Shown here: in pieces, positions 61,970 through 64,000 of the stretch
Numbering within the stretch: the first letter of the stretch is position 1
How the letters are laid out: every line of letters begins with the position of its first letter
Assembly (NCBI RefSeq): GCF_002775205.1
Contig: NC_036447.1
Span: forward strand, 20,814,501 to 20,878,500
DNA length: 64,000 bases
Source: Xiphophorus maculatus
Lineage: Eukaryota > Chordata > Actinopteri > Cyprinodontiformes > Poeciliidae
Direction of reading: 5' to 3'
Program-made: the position numbers and the translations under genes
The notes under the pieces: model-generated
What the model saw: the letters and a program-made list of their open reading frames with translations, nothing else
What the model was told of the DNA's origin: nothing
Database searches by the model: none

Positions 61970-62520
61970 AACATTTTTTTGATGTGTGTGTTCGGGATCT
62001 TTGTCCTGTTTGACCATCCAACCCTAAAGAACTTGAGCCAAATGTTCAGAAACAACCCATGAACCACCAAGGCTCTTGCAAATCATGTAGAAATGCTGGA
62101 ACTCCAGAGTCTCTGTCAGTAGAGAAGTGAGTTTATTATCACCATGGACTCAGAGGGGGTCACTAAAAAAGAACCACCTGTTCCAAAATCCCCTCCAATC
62201 AAAACTGAAATTTGCAAGACCTTTTAGAGAAAGGCTAGGATTGAGTTATTTGACCATGAAGGTAGAAAATATGTCAAAAATACTGAGCCAACTTTCAAGC
62301 ATGGTGGTTGCAGCATCATGCTGAGGGTTTATTTTAGCTATGGATGTGCATCATACAAAGCTGAAAGGAATAATGGAGGAGGACTACTTCCCACTTCATC
62401 AAGACCACATGAAATTACCAGTTAATTGGCTGGAAGCCTGGACAAAATTTTAATATTCCAACATGAAGGAATTGGTTTTAGAGTGGAGCGATTAAGCTTC
62501 TGGAATTATCCCGTCCTCAT
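61970..62520 (+). mobile_element. degraded DNA transposon (Tc1/mariner-like)
   Basis: Plus-strand text translates in pieces to KHGGCSIML, close to the KHGGGSIMLWG motif of Tc1-type transposases, and to other transposase-like snippets. Stops and frameshifts are frequent; it is a fossil. Confidence 0.5.
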
Positions 62521-62789
62521 GCTATTAAAAACGTTGAACATTAGCTGAGAGTCAACCAACTAAATCAACCATTTCCGACAAGAAGACTCTTAGAGAAGCT
62601 GGGTTGCTAGGAAACGTCTTTACTAAATTATTGTGAGGTTGAATGTGTAAACATTGATGTTGTGAAAATCTAAAACGGATTCAATTTGAAGGTCAAAATC
62701 CAATTCTAAAAATGTAAGAAAAAGGACCAATTCACTCTGAAGCGTCAGTGTTTCAAACCACTCAATAAAAACTCAAACCTGATATGACA

Positions 62790-63070
62790 TTAGTCCCAGT
62801 GATGAGTGAGCTGTCGGCCGACACGATCTTATTAATAATCGGCGTTTCAAATGAAGGAGTGTTTATCACTTTCTCTGCAGCTTCATCTCGCAGCCTGTGG
62901 TTTCTCTCAGCCACCTCCCACGCTCTCCCTCTGAGGACAGAGCTAACCAGGCACGTTAACAGCACCCCTGATGCAGGTCCCTCCCAGCGCAATGCTGCGC
63001 ATCACTGTTTCTTTATCACCATAAATAATGCAGGCCTCGGCTAAAACTAATGAGCAGGCGCGACACGGCA
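62790..63070. promoter_or_regulatory. candidate conserved noncoding element
   Basis: Repeat-free, more complex sequence than its neighbours, with homeodomain-like ATTATTAAT and balanced composition but no exon signature. Suggested only by its look. Confidence 0.2.
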
Positions 63071-63360
63071 AGGAACCATAACCAACTCCTACCGGGAAGC
63101 TGGAAGAGTATTAGCAAAAAGCTTCGATGCAAAAAGCTCACTTCATGCGTTTACATGAGTTTAACCCAATTTCACTTAGTGCAATGCATCATTATTATAT
63201 CAGCTATTAATGCAAGTCATGTTCGCTTTTTGATTGGCTGGATCTTGTTAGTGCAGATATGAGCTTTTTGTTAGCAAAGCAAGTCATTGTAGCTTCTGTT
63301 TACCAATTAGCTCCCTTTTCAGTCCAGCAATTGTTTCTGAAGATAATCACACACCCTGAT

Positions 63361-63363
<3 letters not shown>

Positions 63364-63417
<54 letters not shown>
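63364..63417. repeat. (CA)n microsatellite
   Basis: About 27 uninterrupted CA units. Confidence 0.97.
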
Positions 63418-63418
<1 letters not shown>

Positions 63419-64000
63419 CGACTGGCAGCTGCCAGACTGAGATAAAGGAGCGGGCTTGAATTTGCTAAAGGTCAGCCCTCCTCTCCAGAATCAATACATC
63501 TGCAATTAAATGTATAATTAATCAAAACTTTAACATCACAGGGTGAAATCACTTGAAATATAATGGATATCTAAAGCACAGATCACACGTTCACTGCATA
63601 TGTGAGTCTGCGCATAAAAGTGAGAGCTCTAAAAGAGTACGTGATGAAAGAGAAATTTTTACACTTTCCGAAGAAGATATGCAGCGTCCTCCTGATAACC
63701 TGGAATAATTTACAGAGAATTGAGGATTATAACATCCCTTCTGGTCCTGCGTGTGCCGCATTGGCATGAACATCTATTCCCTGGACATTCAGTTGATAAA
63801 GATCCGTCTCCGCCCTAAAAATAGTGACCTTTAGTTAATTCATGAGATCTGTCGGCAGCGCCTAAACTCAAACCTAATCAGCTCTGGAGGCCTGAGTATC
63901 TGATTCAAAAACCTGCTTGATCTCTGCAGGTAACATTCAGCTCCTCTTTAATTTCACACAAAGAAATCTCAGCTAAATGAGAATCTCTTTGTGCTTCATG

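Noticed and set aside
63364-63417. Regular repeats as possible CRISPR-like array
   Set aside because: Simple dinucleotide repeats in a vertebrate genome; no repeat-spacer structure anywhere in the window.

Overview
The window is nuclear DNA from a vertebrate, almost certainly a ray-finned (teleost) fish. Evidence: multi-exon genes with GT-AG introns, compact introns, and teleost-type interspersed repeats (tRNA-derived SINEs, Tc1-like fossils, hAT-like MITEs, an L2-like LINE fragment). Intron-exon structures were rebuilt by hand from splice sites, reading-frame phase and remembered homologous proteins; no search was run.

Layout, left to right: (1) 5' part of a RAB40C-type small GTPase gene on the minus strand (coding exons 266-1180, gene runs off the left edge). 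(2) A single-coding-exon itprip-like gene, minus strand (5981-7846). (3) calhm1, plus strand, two coding exons (13285-16402). (4) rnf122-like membrane RING-H2 E3 ligase, plus strand, six coding exons (21781-31558). (5) pdcd11 (RRP5), minus strand, 35 coding exons (46067 down to 32536), 1805 aa. (6) atp5mk (DAPIT/USMG5), plus strand, two coding exons (48377-48777), 58 aa. (7) taf5, minus strand, 11 coding exons (55346 down to 49319), 746 aa. The last 8.6 kb (55.4-64 kb) has no recognisable gene.

TAF5, ATP5MK, PDCD11 and CALHM1 are neighbours on human 10q24.33 and ITPRIP lies nearby on 10q25, so most of the window is a conserved synteny block. The genes are a neighbourhood, not a pathway: TAF5 is a TFIID/SAGA scaffold, PDCD11 is a ribosome-assembly factor, ATP5MK is a small ATP synthase subunit, CALHM1 is an ATP/ion channel, the RNF122-like protein is a membrane ubiquitin ligase, RAB40C is a GTPase with a SOCS box. 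pdcd11 and atp5mk are head-to-head over a short CCAAT-rich promoter; rnf122/pdcd11 and atp5mk/taf5 are tail-to-tail with nearly touching 3' ends.

I found no new multi-gene system. The most unusual signals are: a strong excess of short perfect inverted repeats, some chained; a candidate RING-less alternative end of the rnf122-like gene; a frame-preserving 93-nt intron in pdcd11; a direct-repeat pair flanking two pdcd11 exons; and odd splice sites in taf5 and pdcd11.
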